Shown: piece by piece, positions 8,587 through 17,455 of the stretch | How positions within the stretch are numbered: the stretch's first letter is position 1 | How the letters are laid out: each line of letters starts with the position of its first letter | Assembly (NCBI GenBank): GCA_947478455.1 | Contig: CANJWR010000022.1 | Coordinates: 1-38,128 of the forward strand | Source of the DNA: Beijerinckiaceae bacterium | GTDB lineage: Bacteria; Pseudomonadota; Alphaproteobacteria; Rhizobiales; Beijerinckiaceae | Direction: 5' to 3' | DNA length: 38,128 nt | The notes under the pieces: generated by a model | What the model was told of the DNA's origin: nothing | Database searches by the model: none | What the model saw: only the letters and a program-made list of their open reading frames with translations | Translations under genes and position numbers: made by a program

Positions 8587-8931
8587 ATGACCGAGGCCCT
8601 GACGCTTCCCCCCGTGAGCGTGACCGACCGCGCAGCGAAACGCGTCGCCCATATCCTGCGCACAGAGCCGCCCGGCTCGATGTTCCGCGTTCAGGTGAAC
8701 GGCGGCGGCTGCTCGGGCTTTTCCTACGCCTTCGACATCGACCGCAACCGCACCGTCGAAGACCTCGCCATCGAGAAGGACGGCGTGACCTTCCTTGTCG
8801 ACAAGGTGTCGCTCGACTATCTGAAGGGTTCGAGGATCGATTTCGTCGACGACCTCATTGGCCAGTCGTTCAAGATCGAGAATCCCAACGCCACCTCGTC
8901 CTGCGGCTGCGGAACAAGCTTCTCGCTCTAG
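8587..8931 (+). CDS. erpA: iron-sulfur cluster insertion protein (ErpA/IscA family)
   Basis: A 114-residue A-type carrier of Fe-S clusters. The three conserved cysteines are present: C42 in GGGCSGFSY and C106/C108 in the C-terminal SSCGCGTSF. These ligate a cluster at the dimer interface that is passed to apo-proteins. The ATG with GGAGACC just upstream is chosen; an in-frame ATG at 8533 would add 18 residues not usual in the family. Whether it is ErpA or IscA proper cannot be settled by eye; no isc or suf genes are nearby. It is followed by a short hairpin and then the PfkB kinase. Confidence 0.9.
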   Translation: MTEALTLPPVSVTDRAAKRVAHILRTEPPGSMFRVQVNGGGCSGFSYAFDIDRNRTVEDLAIEKDGVTFLVDKVSLDYLKGSRIDFVDDLIGQSFKIENPNATSSCGCGTSFSL

Positions 8932-8949
8932 CGTTCCGCTGCGTCCGGC

Positions 8950-8969
8950 CAGCCCCGCACAAGGGGCTG
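8950..8969. terminator. stem-loop after erpA
   Basis: CAGCCCC at 8950-8956 pairs with GGGGCTG at 8963-8969 across a six-base loop, 18 bases after the stop of the Fe-S carrier gene. No T-run follows, so it is at best a weak or Rho-aided terminator. Confidence 0.4.
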
Positions 8970-9008
8970 CGCCCAGACTACCCTGCCCGCCATTTCCAGA
9001 GAGATTGC

Positions 9009-9905
9009 ATGGACGCCCTTTTCATCGGCCACACCTATATCGACGTCACCATGCTGGCGGATGTAATCCCCACCGGAGACGCCAAGGATGTGGCGAAGGA
9101 TTATGCGGTCTCTTTTGGCGGCAATGCGGTGACGGCGGCCTTCGCCTGCGCCAAGCTTAACGGGCCGGTGGACCTCATCTGCACGCTGGCGGACGACTGG
9201 CTGGGCAGCATGTTTATTGACATGGCCGAGCGTTACCGGGTGGCGCTGCATCCGCGCAAGGTGAAGCGTTCGTCGCTCTCCTTCATCATGCCCAACAACG
9301 GCAAACGCGCCATCCTGCGCGCCCGCGACGATGCTTACATCACGCCTACGCCCGAGCTCGATCTCACGGGTTGCCGCGCCCTGCACCTCGACGGGCATCT
9401 GTCGCAGGCCGCGCTCGACTATGCGAAACGCTGCCGCGCCGCCGGCATTCTCACCTCGCTCGACGGCGGCGGCCTGCGCGACAATACCGAAGAACTGCTG
9501 GGCTATATCGATGTGGCGGTGGTGGCAGAGCGCCTCTGCGAGCAGATGAATTTCACCTCCGAACAGATGCTCGACTATCTCAAGAAGCGCGGCTGCAGGA
9601 TCGGCGGAGTCACCGAGGGAGAGCACGGCATGCTGTGGTTCGACGAGGCCGGCAAGGTCTCCCGTCTGCCGGCGCTACCGGTCCCGTCCAACCTGATCAT
9701 CGACACATCCGGCGCGGGCGACGTCTTCCACGGCGCCTATCTGGCGGCTTATCTGGCCGACCCGAAAGGCCGCTGGCAGGACCATTTCCTCTTTTCCCGC
9801 GCGGCGTCCGCCCACAAGATCCAGCATCTGGGGAATGAAGCGGGGATTCCGAGTCGCGAGGATGTGGCGGCTGCGCGGAAGAGATTTGAGAAAGCCAGCA
9901 GCTAA
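9009..9905 (+). CDS. PfkB family carbohydrate/nucleoside kinase
   Basis: A 298-residue ribokinase-like kinase. The N-terminus has the expected strand (FIGHTYIDVT) followed by the glycine pair of signature 1 (VSFGGNAVTAAFACAKL). The C-terminal signature 2 is IDTSGAGDVFHGAYLAAY, with the catalytic-base aspartate in GAGD and the anion hole before it. It should phosphorylate a sugar or nucleoside with ATP; the substrate is not evident. The ATG lacks a strong ribosome site (AGAGA nine bases upstream). It stands alone between the Fe-S carrier and the AAC(3)-like gene. Confidence 0.9.
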   Translation: MDALFIGHTYIDVTMLADVIPTGDAKDVAKDYAVSFGGNAVTAAFACAKLNGPVDLICTLADDWLGSMFIDMAERYRVALHPRKVKRSSLSFIMPNNGKRAILRARDDAYITPTPELDLTGCRALHLDGHLSQAALDYAKRCRAAGILTSLDGGGLRDNTEELLGYIDVAVVAERLCEQMNFTSEQMLDYLKKRGCRIGGVTEGEHGMLWFDEAGKVSRLPALPVPSNLIIDTSGAGDVFHGAYLAAYLADPKGRWQDHFLFSRAASAHKIQHLGNEAGIPSREDVAAARKRFEKASS

Positions 9906-9932
9906 ACCTTATCCAAATCACCGAGAGTGCCC

Positions 9933-10388
9933 ATGGAACACTTTCCCATCGTCACTTTGAAGGCAAAGGACGAAGAGACGTTTCGTCAGTTGTTGGATCT
10001 TTTTGGTAGGGAGTTTGAAGAAACACCCACCTACTCGTCGAAACAACCAGACGGTCCCTACCTTCGCCAACTCCTCGGCAGCGAGTTCTTCATCGCGCTT
10101 GCTGCCACTCGTCAAGGCCAAGTGGTGGGCGGGCTGGCGGCATACGTATTACCGAAATTCGAACAAGCCCGTTCTGAAGTCTATATCTATGATTTGGCTG
10201 TTGCGACCGATTGTCGGCGCAAGGGCATTGCAACGGCGCTTATCAAGACCCTCCAAAGCATCGCAAAACAGCGCGGAGCATGGGTCATTTACGTGCAGGC
10301 GGATCTGATCGACGATCCCGCAATCGCGCTTTACTCAAAACTGGGTGTCCGCGAGGACGTTCTGCACTTTGACATCCCGGTCGAGTGA
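9933..10388 (+). CDS. AAC(3)-I-like aminoglycoside 3-N-acetyltransferase (GNAT fold)
   Basis: A 151-residue GNAT acetyltransferase with strong resemblance, recalled from memory, to the AAC(3)-I (gentamicin/fortimicin) family: LLDLFGREF (20-28), TYS and QPD, FIALAA (53-58), the long identical stretch [10 protein letters not shown] (73-82) followed by YIYDLAV, then [10 protein letters not shown], the acetyl-CoA pyrophosphate loop (R/Q-x-x-G-x-A), and VIYVQAD, DDPA, ALY, KLG and HFDI near the end. Family members acetylate the 3-amino group of 2-deoxystreptamine using acetyl-CoA. Start: ATG with GAGAG six bases upstream. Three 60-base lines I counted inside the gene are 45-57 % GC, whereas one in the pfkB gene beside it is 72 %. 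No integron, attC or IS is visible. It is convergent with maeB, 16 bases away. Resistance activity is inference. Confidence 0.85.
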   Translation: MEHFPIVTLKAKDEETFRQLLDLFGREFEETPTYSSKQPDGPYLRQLLGSEFFIALAATRQGQVVGGLAAYVLPKFEQARSEVYIYDLAVATDCRRKGIATALIKTLQSIAKQRGAWVIYVQADLIDDPAIALYSKLGVREDVLHFDIPVE

Positions 10389-10404
10389 ACGCTCACACTG
10401 CCCC

Positions 10405-12690
10405 TTACACCCCCACCTCCTGCGCCTCCGCCACCGCAATTGCCGTCATGTTGACGATCCCTCGCGCGGTGACGCTCGGCGTGAGGATATGCGCCGGCAG
10501 CGCCGGCCCGGTGAGGATGGGGCCAACCGGCAAGGCATCCGCCACCACCTTGATCATCTGGAAGGCGATATTGGCGGCGTCGAGGTTCGGCATGATCAGC
10601 ACATTGGCTTCGCCCTTGAGGGTCGAGGTCGGCAAAAGCTGATCGCGGATCGTCTGCACGAGCGCCGTATCGGCGGCCATTTCGCCGTCGACTTCGAGTT
10701 CGGGATTGCGCGACCGGATGAGTTGCAGCGCATGGCGCATCTTGATCGCTGACGGCGTATCGGCGCTGCCGAAATCCGAGTGCGAGAGAAGCGCCACTTT
10801 CGGCACCAGCCCGAAACGCCGCACGTGCTCGGCGCAGCTTGCGGCCATATCGGCGATCTCGTCGGCGGTGGGGTCTGGCCGCACATGGGTGTCGGCGAGA
10901 AAATATGCGCCGCGCGCGGTGATCACCAGACTGACGGCTGCGTAGTCGTGAACGCCCGGCGCAAAGCCGATGATGTCGCGCAGAATGTTCGCACTGCGAT
11001 CAAACCGCGCTTCAAGCCCGCACAGCATCGCGTCCGCGTCGCCGCGCTTCACCGCGATGGCCCCGATGGTCGTCATGCTCGCGCGCAACAGCGTACGCGC
11101 GGCGGTCGGCGTGATGCCCTTGCGGCCGGCGACTTCCATCAGTGTCTGCACATAGTCGTTGTGGTTGTGATAATCAGCCGGATTGAGCAGATCGAAATCA
11201 TGCGCCGGCCGCAGCGCCAGACCGAATTTCGCGATACGCGCCTCGACCACATTCGGACGCCCGATCAGGATCGGCCACGCCAGCCCTTCCTCGATCACCA
11301 CCTGTGTGGCGCGCAGCACGCGCTCATCCTCGCCGTTGCAATAGATCACCCGCTTTGGGTTCTGCTTGGCGCGCGAGAACACCGGCTTCATGATGAAGCC
11401 CGAGCGGAACACGAAACGCGTCAGCCTGTCCTCGTAGGCCTTCATGTCCGTGATGGGCTTGCGGGCGACGCCCGTATCCATCGCAGCCTGCGCCACAGCC
11501 GGCGCGATACGCACGATCAGGCGCGGATCGAACGGCGACGGGATCAGCGAGTTCTCGCCGAAGGTCGGCGCCTCGCCGCCATAGGCGCGCGCCACCACAT
11601 CGGACGGCGCCTCGCGCGCCAGTTGCGCGATGGCGTTGACGGCGGCTATCTTCATCGGCTCGTTGATGGCGGTCGCCATGCAGTCGAGCGCGCCGCGGAA
11701 GATATACGGGAAGCACAGGACGTTATTGACCTGATTGGGATAGTCCGAGCGCCCGGTGCAGATCAGCGCATCCGGCCGCACCGCCAGCGCTTCCTCGGGC
11801 AGGATTTCCGGATAGGGATTGGCGAGCGCCAGAATCAGCGGGCGCGTCCCCATCTTGGCGACCATGTCGGGTTTCAGCACGCCACCGGCAGACAGGCCCA
11901 GAAAAACATCCGCGCCGCCTATCACCTCGGTCAGCGTCCGCGCCTCGGTCTCCTGCGCATAGACCTCCTTCCAGGGGTCCATGAGTTCGTTGCGGCCCTT
12001 GTAGACGATGCCCTTGATGTCGTTGACCCAGATGTTCTCGCGCCGCGCGCCGAGCTGCACCAGCAGGTTGAGGCAGGCCAGAGCCGCCGCGCCCGCGCCC
12101 GACGCAACGATCTTCACTTCCGAGATCGACTTGCCCGAAAGCTCCAGCGCATTCGTCACCGCCGCGCCGACGATGATGGCGGTGCCATGCTGGTCGTCGT
12201 GAAAAACCGGAATCGACATGCGCTCGCGCAGCATCCGCTCGACCTCGAAGCACTCCGGCCCCTTGATGTCCTCAAGGTTGATGCCCCCGAAGGTCGGCTC
12301 CAGCGCGGCAATGACCTCGACCAGCTTTTCGACGTTCTTTTCGGCGATCTCGATGTCGAACACATCGATGCCGGCGAACTTCTTGAACAGGACGGCCTTG
12401 CCCTCCATCACCGGTTTTGCGGCCAGCGGTCCGATGTCCCCCAGTCCCAGCACCGCCGTGCCGTTGGTGATCACCGCCACAAGGTTCTGCCGGATAGTCA
12501 GTTCCGCCGCCTGCCCCGGATCGTCCACGATAGCCTCGCAGGCCGCCGCCACGCCGGGCGAATAGGCCAACGCCAGATCGCGCTGGTTGCCCAGCGGCTT
12601 GGTGGCCTGAATCTCCAGCTTTCCGGGCTTGGGAAGGCGATGATAGACGAGCGCGCCGGTGCGCAGATCGTCCGACATGATCGACGCCAT
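10405..12690 (-). CDS. maeB: NADP-dependent malic enzyme with phosphotransacetylase-like domain
   Basis: A 761-residue two-domain malic enzyme of the MaeB type. Residues 1-~430 are the malic enzyme: [12 protein letters not shown], the [12 protein letters not shown] strand, and a Rossmann site around [14 protein letters not shown]. Residues ~445-761 resemble phosphate acetyltransferase ([22 protein letters not shown] onward, with [17 protein letters not shown] near the end); in MaeB this domain is regulatory. The reaction is malate to pyruvate plus CO2 with NADP+. The length matches the family (about 750-770). ATG with AGGAGA ten bases upstream; a second ATG four codons later is possible. It is a single gene facing the AAC(3)-like gene. 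Confidence 0.95.
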   Translation of the reverse strand: MASIMSDDLRTGALVYHRLPKPGKLEIQATKPLGNQRDLALAYSPGVAAACEAIVDDPGQAAELTIRQNLVAVITNGTAVLGLGDIGPLAAKPVMEGKAVLFKKFAGIDVFDIEIAEKNVEKLVEVIAALEPTFGGINLEDIKGPECFEVERMLRERMSIPVFHDDQHGTAIIVGAAVTNALELSGKSISEVKIVASGAGAAALACLNLLVQLGARRENIWVNDIKGIVYKGRNELMDPWKEVYAQETEARTLTEVIGGADVFLGLSAGGVLKPDMVAKMGTRPLILALANPYPEILPEEALAVRPDALICTGRSDYPNQVNNVLCFPYIFRGALDCMATAINEPMKIAAVNAIAQLAREAPSDVVARAYGGEAPTFGENSLIPSPFDPRLIVRIAPAVAQAAMDTGVARKPITDMKAYEDRLTRFVFRSGFIMKPVFSRAKQNPKRVIYCNGEDERVLRATQVVIEEGLAWPILIGRPNVVEARIAKFGLALRPAHDFDLLNPADYHNHNDYVQTLMEVAGRKGITPTAARTLLRASMTTIGAIAVKRGDADAMLCGLEARFDRSANILRDIIGFAPGVHDYAAVSLVITARGAYFLADTHVRPDPTADEIADMAASCAEHVRRFGLVPKVALLSHSDFGSADTPSAIKMRHALQLIRSRNPELEVDGEMAADTALVQTIRDQLLPTSTLKGEANVLIMPNLDAANIAFQMIKVVADALPVGPILTGPALPAHILTPSVTARGIVNMTAIAVAEAQEVGV

Positions 12691-12883
12691 AAGGCCGTCT
12701 CCTGAAAGGTGACCGTTTGCGGCCTATGCCGCACTGGGTTGCTATTACACCGTCGCTGCCTGCAGCCCAATGCGATTTACGGACGAAATTGATGACGGAT
12801 CGGCATAAGTCGCATCAGATAGCCCCCCTGACGTTGCGGCCCGCCGACGCCTCGCCTACAAACCGCGCAACAGAGGTCTTCCG

Positions 12884-13639
12884 ATGTCCGCCATACCCGA
12901 AGCCGTCCCGATTCCCGAAGATGTGACGGTCTGCATCACGTCCTGCGGGAGACTGGACCTGCTCGACCGCACCCTGACGTCTTTCCGGCGGCATCACACG
13001 GGCGGGCGCTACCTGATTTCCGAGGATTCTGCCGACAGCAGCGTCGCCGACGCCGTGCGGGCCAAATATCCCGAAGCCACGGTGCTCACCGGGCCGGGGC
13101 GCACCGGCATCATGCGCTCCATCGACCGGCTCTACGAGGCAGTCGAGACGCCCTATATCCTGCATCTGGAAGACGACTGGGAGTTCGACGGGCCAGTGGA
13201 TTTCAAATCCGCCCTTGAGCTTCTGCGCACCCACCCGGACATAGCCAACGTGTGCGTGCGGGCCTTCGAGGAAATCCGCGAGAAATACCGCAAACGCTCC
13301 AATATCCTGACGCGCGGCGACGCCCGTTTCAGCGTCATGTGGGGGGATGCACATCCTGAATTCTTCGCGTGGTCACCGAACCCCGGCCTCATCACCCGCG
13401 AACTTTACCGCCACTATGCGCCCTTCGCGCGCGTCATGCCGGACCAGATGTCAGGACTGATGAAGAAGGATGGTCTGACGCAGGCATTTTTGCTCCCCGG
13501 CGTCGCCCGCCACATCGGCCATGGCCGCAATGTGGTCGATCCCACCATGCCGGCGCGGCCGAAATCGCGCCCCGCCAAATGGCTGCGGGCTTTCAAAAAG
13601 AAGCTCTATTACTGGGGCCTGCGGAAAGAACCGTTCTGA
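12884..13639 (+). CDS. glycosyltransferase (family 2-like fold)
   Basis: A 251-residue putative glycosyltransferase of GT-A fold. The N-terminus has a nucleotide-sugar strand (DVTVCITSCGRLDLLDRTL), and a DxD-like metal motif is seen in LHLEDDWEF around residue 95. The region around WGDAHPEFFAWSPNPGLI probably contacts the acceptor. There are no membrane segments; the C-terminus is very basic (KWLRAFKKKLYYWGLRK) and may bind the membrane surface. One base separates its stop from the next glycosyltransferase, so the two form an operon, probably for lipopolysaccharide or another surface glycan. Donor and acceptor are unknown. Confidence 0.8.
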   Translation: MSAIPEAVPIPEDVTVCITSCGRLDLLDRTLTSFRRHHTGGRYLISEDSADSSVADAVRAKYPEATVLTGPGRTGIMRSIDRLYEAVETPYILHLEDDWEFDGPVDFKSALELLRTHPDIANVCVRAFEEIREKYRKRSNILTRGDARFSVMWGDAHPEFFAWSPNPGLITRELYRHYAPFARVMPDQMSGLMKKDGLTQAFLLPGVARHIGHGRNVVDPTMPARPKSRPAKWLRAFKKKLYYWGLRKEPF

Positions 13640-13640
13640 G

Positions 13641-14441
13641 ATGGGCGCACCTTCGCCAATCCCGCTCAGCATCCTGATCCGCACAAAGAACGAGGCGGAC
13701 CGGATCGCCGCCACCATCGAGGCCGCACAGGCGCTCGGCGGCGAGATCGTCATCATCGACGCCGGATCGACCGACCGCACCGTCGAGATCGCCACCGGCC
13801 TCGGCGCGCGGGTCATCCATAATCCGTGGCCGGGCTTCGGGCCCCAGCGTCATTTCGGCGAGGCGCAATGCGAACATGATTTCGTGTTCTCGCTCGACGC
13901 CGACGAAATCGTCACGCCCGAAATGGCCGCTGAAATCCGCGAAGTCTTCGCAAGGCCAAACCCGCCCCGGCTGATGGTCGTCCGCAAGGCGATGATCTTT
14001 CCGCACTGGAAACACCCGCCCCCGATGGGCTTCTGCCACGAGCAGATCCTGATCTACGACCGCCGCATCGCCCGGACTGGTCCAAATCCCAACTGGGACA
14101 AACTCGACATATCGGTGAAGGACAAGCCGCATCTCATCCGCAGCCCGCTCTGGCATTTCAGCCTGCGCGACTGGGATCATGCGGTGTCGAAATGGAATTA
14201 CGTGGCCGGGCTCGCAGCCAACACCCAGAAGGAGCGGCCCCGCGCCCAGCTCCTGATGCGGCTCGTGATCGAATTTCCGTGGAGTTTCATAAAGTTCTAC
14301 TTCCTGCGCCGGTATTTTCTCGGCGGCGCAGACGGCTTCACCATGGCGGTCGTGACCGCCTTCGGGCGTTTCCTGCGCATCGCCAAGATGCTGGAGCGGA
14401 AGGACCACCGGCCTTCATCTTCGAGCGACCCGCAAAACTAG
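13641..14441 (+). CDS. glycosyltransferase family 2 (WaaE/KdtX-like)
   Basis: A 266-residue GT2 enzyme. It opens with the GT2 pattern [14 protein letters not shown], then [16 protein letters not shown], and the metal-binding SLDADE (DxD); [17 protein letters not shown] in the second half is typical of the WaaE/KdtX-like lipopolysaccharide core glucosyltransferases. It has a short hydrophobic stretch near [15 protein letters not shown] that could anchor it to the inner membrane. The ATG lies one base after the stop of the preceding gene. RNase D follows after 50 bases. Confidence 0.86.
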   Translation: MGAPSPIPLSILIRTKNEADRIAATIEAAQALGGEIVIIDAGSTDRTVEIATGLGARVIHNPWPGFGPQRHFGEAQCEHDFVFSLDADEIVTPEMAAEIREVFARPNPPRLMVVRKAMIFPHWKHPPPMGFCHEQILIYDRRIARTGPNPNWDKLDISVKDKPHLIRSPLWHFSLRDWDHAVSKWNYVAGLAANTQKERPRAQLLMRLVIEFPWSFIKFYFLRRYFLGGADGFTMAVVTAFGRFLRIAKMLERKDHRPSSSSDPQN

Positions 14442-14491
14442 GCATAAAGCATGCTCGCAAGGCTGGAACGAGTCAGCTATACCGGGCGACA

Positions 14492-15679
14492 ATGAGCCTC
14501 ATAACGTCAACAACCGACCTCGCCGCCGCCTGCAACCGCTTCGCCGCACACCCGTTCGTCACGGTCGACACGGAGTTTTTGCGCGAAACGACCTTCTGGC
14601 CCAAGGTCTGCGTGATCCAGATCGCCTCGGACGACGAGGCGGTGGCGGTAGATGCTTTGGCTGAAGACCTCGATCTGACGCCTTTTTTTGAGCTGATGGC
14701 CAATCCGGCCGTCACCAAGGTCTTCCACGCCGCCCGGCAGGATCTCGAAATCGTCTGGCATCTGGCCAAGATGATCCCGGCGCCGCTGTTTGACACACAG
14801 GTTGCCGCAATGGTGTGCGGCTTTGGCGATCAGGTGAGCTATGGCGAACTCGCCCAGTCAATCTGCCGCGTCACGGTCGACAAGTCCTCCCGCTTCACCG
14901 ACTGGTCGCGCCGCCCGCTCTCGGAAGCCCAGATCACCTATGCGCTGGCCGACGTCACCCATCTGCGCGACATTTACCGCGCGCTGGTCGCCAAGCTGGA
15001 AAAATCCGGCCGCCTCGGCTGGCTGGTGGACGAGATGAAGTCCCTCACTTCGCCCGCCACCTACGAGCAGCATCCCGACAATGCCTGGGAGCGTTTCCGT
15101 GGCCGCGCCCGCAAGCCGCGCGATCTGGCCGTGCTGATGGAAATCGCCGCCTGGCGCGAACGCGAGGCGCAATCCAAGAACGTGCCGCGCTCGCGCGTCC
15201 TAAAGGACGACGTGATGATCGAGATTGCGCTCGCCGCGCCCCGCACGGCCGATGCGCTGGGCAATCTGCGCGCCTTCCCGCGCGGCATGGAACGTTCACG
15301 CTCGGGCTCGGACATTCTGGGGGCCATCGAGCGCGGGCTGGAACGCGATCCCAAAACGCTGCCGACCATCGAGCGCGACCGCCGCAGCGGCGGCGGCGGA
15401 GCGACGGTCGAATTGCTGAAAGTCCTTCTGCGGCAGGTGTCCGAACGCCACGGCGTCGCCGCCAAGATGATCGCCACGGTCGACGATCTCGAAGCCATCG
15501 CGACTGATGACCGCGCCACCGTCGCTGCCCTGTCTGGCTGGCGCAAGGAACTGTTCGGCATCAAGGCGCTGGAACTCAAGCGCGGCAGGCTCGCCCTTAC
15601 GGTTGAAAAAGGCAAGGTCGTGACGCTGGAATGGCACGAAACGCCAGGACCGGCGAGCGAAGAAGAAACTCAGCCGTAA
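14492..15679 (+). CDS. rnd: ribonuclease D
   Basis: A 395-residue DEDDy 3'-5' exoribonuclease, usual family length about 385. Exo I carries D26/E28 in [11 protein letters not shown]; Exo II is [13 protein letters not shown]; Exo III has the tyrosine and aspartate in [15 protein letters not shown]-terminal HRDC-type region follows ([13 protein letters not shown] onward). It trims the 3' ends of tRNA precursors and other stable RNA. The ATG chosen gives the normal N-terminus; the frame is open for another 100 codons upstream but that overlaps the glycosyltransferase. The last 28 codons and stop recur in diverged form at 16552-16635, after a lower-GC insert. Confidence 0.93.
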   Translation: MSLITSTTDLAAACNRFAAHPFVTVDTEFLRETTFWPKVCVIQIASDDEAVAVDALAEDLDLTPFFELMANPAVTKVFHAARQDLEIVWHLAKMIPAPLFDTQVAAMVCGFGDQVSYGELAQSICRVTVDKSSRFTDWSRRPLSEAQITYALADVTHLRDIYRALVAKLEKSGRLGWLVDEMKSLTSPATYEQHPDNAWERFRGRARKPRDLAVLMEIAAWREREAQSKNVPRSRVLKDDVMIEIALAAPRTADALGNLRAFPRGMERSRSGSDILGAIERGLERDPKTLPTIERDRRSGGGGATVELLKVLLRQVSERHGVAAKMIATVDDLEAIATDDRATVAALSGWRKELFGIKALELKRGRLALTVEKGKVVTLEWHETPGPASEEETQP

Positions 15680-15691
15680 ACGCGCCAGAAG
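15587..15691 (+). repeat. rnd: direct repeat, left copy (3' end of intact rnd)
   Basis: The last codons of rnd, from RLALTV to the stop, plus the following CGTAAACGCGCCAGAAG, are repeated imperfectly at 16552-16650. Shared protein features are [14 protein letters not shown] and a final P-stop. The copies differ at many third positions and by a short length change in the acidic tail, so they diverged in different genomes or long ago. Confidence 0.8.
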
Positions 15692-15765
15692 CAGGCTTCG
15701 TGATCGCGCTTTGGCAATTTGGAAAACGCCAATCGCCCTTCAGAATTGCCCAGGCTAAAGCGGCC

Positions 15766-15879
15766 ATGGCCAAGCGCAAGGATGCAGACAGGGTGTCTGG
15801 TCGCCAGAAGGCTCCCAAGTGGGTCGCGGAATTCGAGGCGAGTGGCAAGAGCCGGGAAGCACTGTTGATTGGGAAGTAG
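15766..15879 (+). CDS. possible small basic protein or gene fragment
   Basis: A 37-codon reading frame starting with an ATG, very rich in lysine and arginine, ending with KWVAEFEASGKSREAL. That tail resembles the start of small helix-turn-helix or transposon-accessory proteins, but there is too little to be sure. It has no convincing ribosome site. The frame is open further upstream into the end of rnd. It lies inside the insert between the two rnd-tail copies, so a remnant of a mobile gene is as likely as a real product. Confidence 0.2.
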   Translation: MAKRKDADRVSGRQKAPKWVAEFEASGKSREALLIGK

Positions 15880-16461
15880 TTATTGAGGCTTGCCGTTGAT
15901 CGCCCTGAGGCGACGAAGCGCCTCAGCAGACTCATTCGCTCTTCTCGTGGCCTCCTCACCGCGCCGGGTGGCCTCCTCACCGCGCCGCGTGGCTTCCTCG
16001 GCCTGTCGCTTCGTTTGAACGTAACGCCCCAATTCAGCAATGTTCGCGTAGTCCCGCTCGTATGGGATGAATTCGATAAGGAGTTGGGGCGCATTTGTGA
16101 CGAAAAATTCAACAGTCGAGCCAGCAGTGCGTTGGCCATTTGCTTTCGAAAGAAGGCTTGAGAGCTCGGCGTCCAGCTTCTCAACGCCGCGCTTTTTCTG
16201 GTCGGTCGGCAAGCTCGCGATATACCGATCTCCCTCTCGCTTCACGAAAGCGATGATTTTGGGATCACTGGTGCCGAGGAATTCCTTAACGATCCCGGCA
16301 TAACCGCCGTCCTTCGCCATTACCGTATCGAAATCCAGTTTTTCAGACCGGGCTTGTTGCGCGTACGCAGGCAAGTGCATGACGCTGGCTGCGATCAATC
16401 CCAACGCCAGCACGATGACGGATCGTCTCGATATCATCGCGCGCGCCAATGGTTGTTTCAC
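15880..16461 (-). CDS. secreted protein of unknown function with heptad-repeat tail
   Basis: 193 residues from a GTG start that has GAGGGA six bases upstream; an ATG eight codons later lacks such a site. Residues 1-~36 form a signal peptide (KQPLARAMISRR, then a hydrophobic core, then AYA-QQ). The mature part has no motif I recognise; it holds VMAKDGGYAGIVKEFLG and a middle segment with many lysine/aspartate residues. The C-terminus carries the seven-residue repeat RRGEEAT two to three times, followed by RRANESAEALRRLR, likely an alpha-helical coiled coil. Base composition is lower in GC than rnd and ppx on either side. The gene sits entirely within the segment bracketed by duplicated rnd ends and points toward rnd. 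Confidence 0.7.
   Translation of the reverse strand: MKQPLARAMISRRSVIVLALGLIAASVMHLPAYAQQARSEKLDFDTVMAKDGGYAGIVKEFLGTSDPKIIAFVKREGDRYIASLPTDQKKRGVEKLDAELSSLLSKANGQRTAGSTVEFFVTNAPQLLIEFIPYERDYANIAELGRYVQTKRQAEEATRRGEEATRRGEEATRRANESAEALRRLRAINGKPQ
15947..16009. repeat. 21-bp tandem repeat coding for RRGEEAT heptads
   Basis: Two nearly identical 21-base units (15947-15967 and 15968-15988, each beginning GTGGCCTCCTCACCGCGCC) plus a third diverged unit to 16009. In-frame with the secreted protein, each unit adds one seven-residue heptad, so unit number can change by slippage without frameshift. Confidence 0.75.
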
Positions 16462-16551
16462 ACGTGTTCCCTCGAAAATTATCAAGCCAAAGCCGATATA
16501 ATCCATGCGCCTTGCGCATGCCAAGGGGCGTGCCTGTTCGGTTCCCGCTGA

Positions 16552-16650
16552 CGTCTTGCGCTGACTGTCGCGCGCGGCAAGGTGGTCACGCTGGAATGGC
16601 AGGAACCTGGCGGCCCTGCCGAAGAAACTCATCCGTAAACGCGCCAGAAG
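16552..16650 (+). repeat. direct repeat, right copy (orphan rnd 3' end)
   Basis: In the + strand frame this reads [16 protein letters not shown], continues in a PGGPAEETHP-stop form, and ends with CGTAAACGCGCCAGAAG, matching the intact rnd end at 15587-15691. A stop codon lies immediately before the homologous part, so this is a fragment with no gene of its own. Its final bases are also the last codons (FFWRVYG) of the TSUP gene on the other strand, which suggests this copy is the original rnd-TSUP junction. Confidence 0.8.
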
Positions 16651-17378
16651 AACGCCGCCGTAATGGCGCTGTTCAGCGCAATGACGAAAATCCGCAGCTT
16701 ACGCTGATCGACCTTGCGGGCGATGCGGGCGCCCGCATATCCGCCGATTACTCCTCCGATCAGCATGGTCAGCGCCTGCGGCCAGAACACCGTGCCGACC
16801 CACGCAAACAGCGCCACAGCGCAGGCGTTGAGCGAGCCCACCAGCAGCGACCGCAGACCCGCCGTTGCGCGCAGATCGTGCACGCCGAACAGGCTCCACA
16901 TGGCCAGCATCATGAGCCCCACCGCTCCGCCGAAATAGCCGCCGTAAATCGCGATCACGAACTGCATGATCAGCAGGCCACGCAGACCAAGCGTCACATA
17001 TCGGCTCAGCCATTCGCCGATCGGGCGACCGAATGCGAAGGCCACGACGCCGAGCAACAGAATCCACGGGATGATCGAATCGAACGCGCGCGACGGCGTC
17101 ACCAGCAGCAGAACCGCGCCTGCAATGCCGCCGGCCAGACTGACAGGCAGAAGCGTCCGGACGGAGACGCCGTTCAAATCCCGAAAGTCATCGCGATAGG
17201 CGTAAACGCTGGCGAAAGCGCCCGGAAAAAGCGCCACCGTGCTGGTCATATTCGCCGACACCGCCGGCACGCCTGCGTAGACAAGCGCCGGCAGCGTGAC
17301 GAAAGAGCCGCCGCCTGCTGCAGCGTTCATAGCGCCAGCCAGCAGGCCGGCGCCGAAGACCAGCAAGGGTTGCTCCAC
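16629..17378 (-). CDS. TSUP family transporter (TauE/SafE-type sulfite/anion permease)
   Basis: A 249-residue membrane protein with about eight hydrophobic segments, the usual TSUP size. Typical family signs are the glycine-rich first segment GAMNAAAGGGSFVTLPAL, SANMTSTVALFPG, and the half-repeat YGGYFGGAVGLMM in the centre. TSUP proteins export or import sulfite, sulfoacetate or other sulfur/carboxylate anions; substrate unknown here. It begins with GTG. Its C-terminal codons overlap the orphan rnd tail. It lies downstream of ppx with a hairpin between, so it is probably a separate unit. Confidence 0.9.
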   Translation of the reverse strand: MEQPLLVFGAGLLAGAMNAAAGGGSFVTLPALVYAGVPAVSANMTSTVALFPGAFASVYAYRDDFRDLNGVSVRTLLPVSLAGGIAGAVLLLVTPSRAFDSIIPWILLLGVVAFAFGRPIGEWLSRYVTLGLRGLLIMQFVIAIYGGYFGGAVGLMMLAMWSLFGVHDLRATAGLRSLLVGSLNACAVALFAWVGTVFWPQALTMLIGGVIGGYAGARIARKVDQRKLRIFVIALNSAITAAFFWRVYG

Positions 17379-17429
17379 CGGGATTCTTTCGAAACAGTCT
17401 CAGGGCCTGCAGGTTACGCCGGTGAACGC

Positions 17430-17455
17430 CGCCGCGAAACAATCAATTCGCGGCG
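17430..17455 (-). terminator. hairpin at the end of ppx
   Basis: CGCCGCGAA at 17430-17438 pairs perfectly with TTCGCGGCG at 17447-17455 over an eight-base loop that contains the ppx stop codon. No long T-run follows on the minus strand, so termination may need Rho or the hairpin may protect the mRNA end. Confidence 0.5.

Noticed and set aside
16504-16520. Hairpin CATGCGC-CTT-GCGCATG upstream of the secreted-protein gene
   Set aside because: Perfect seven-base stem, but no T-run and no link to a known regulator; could be chance in GC-rich DNA.
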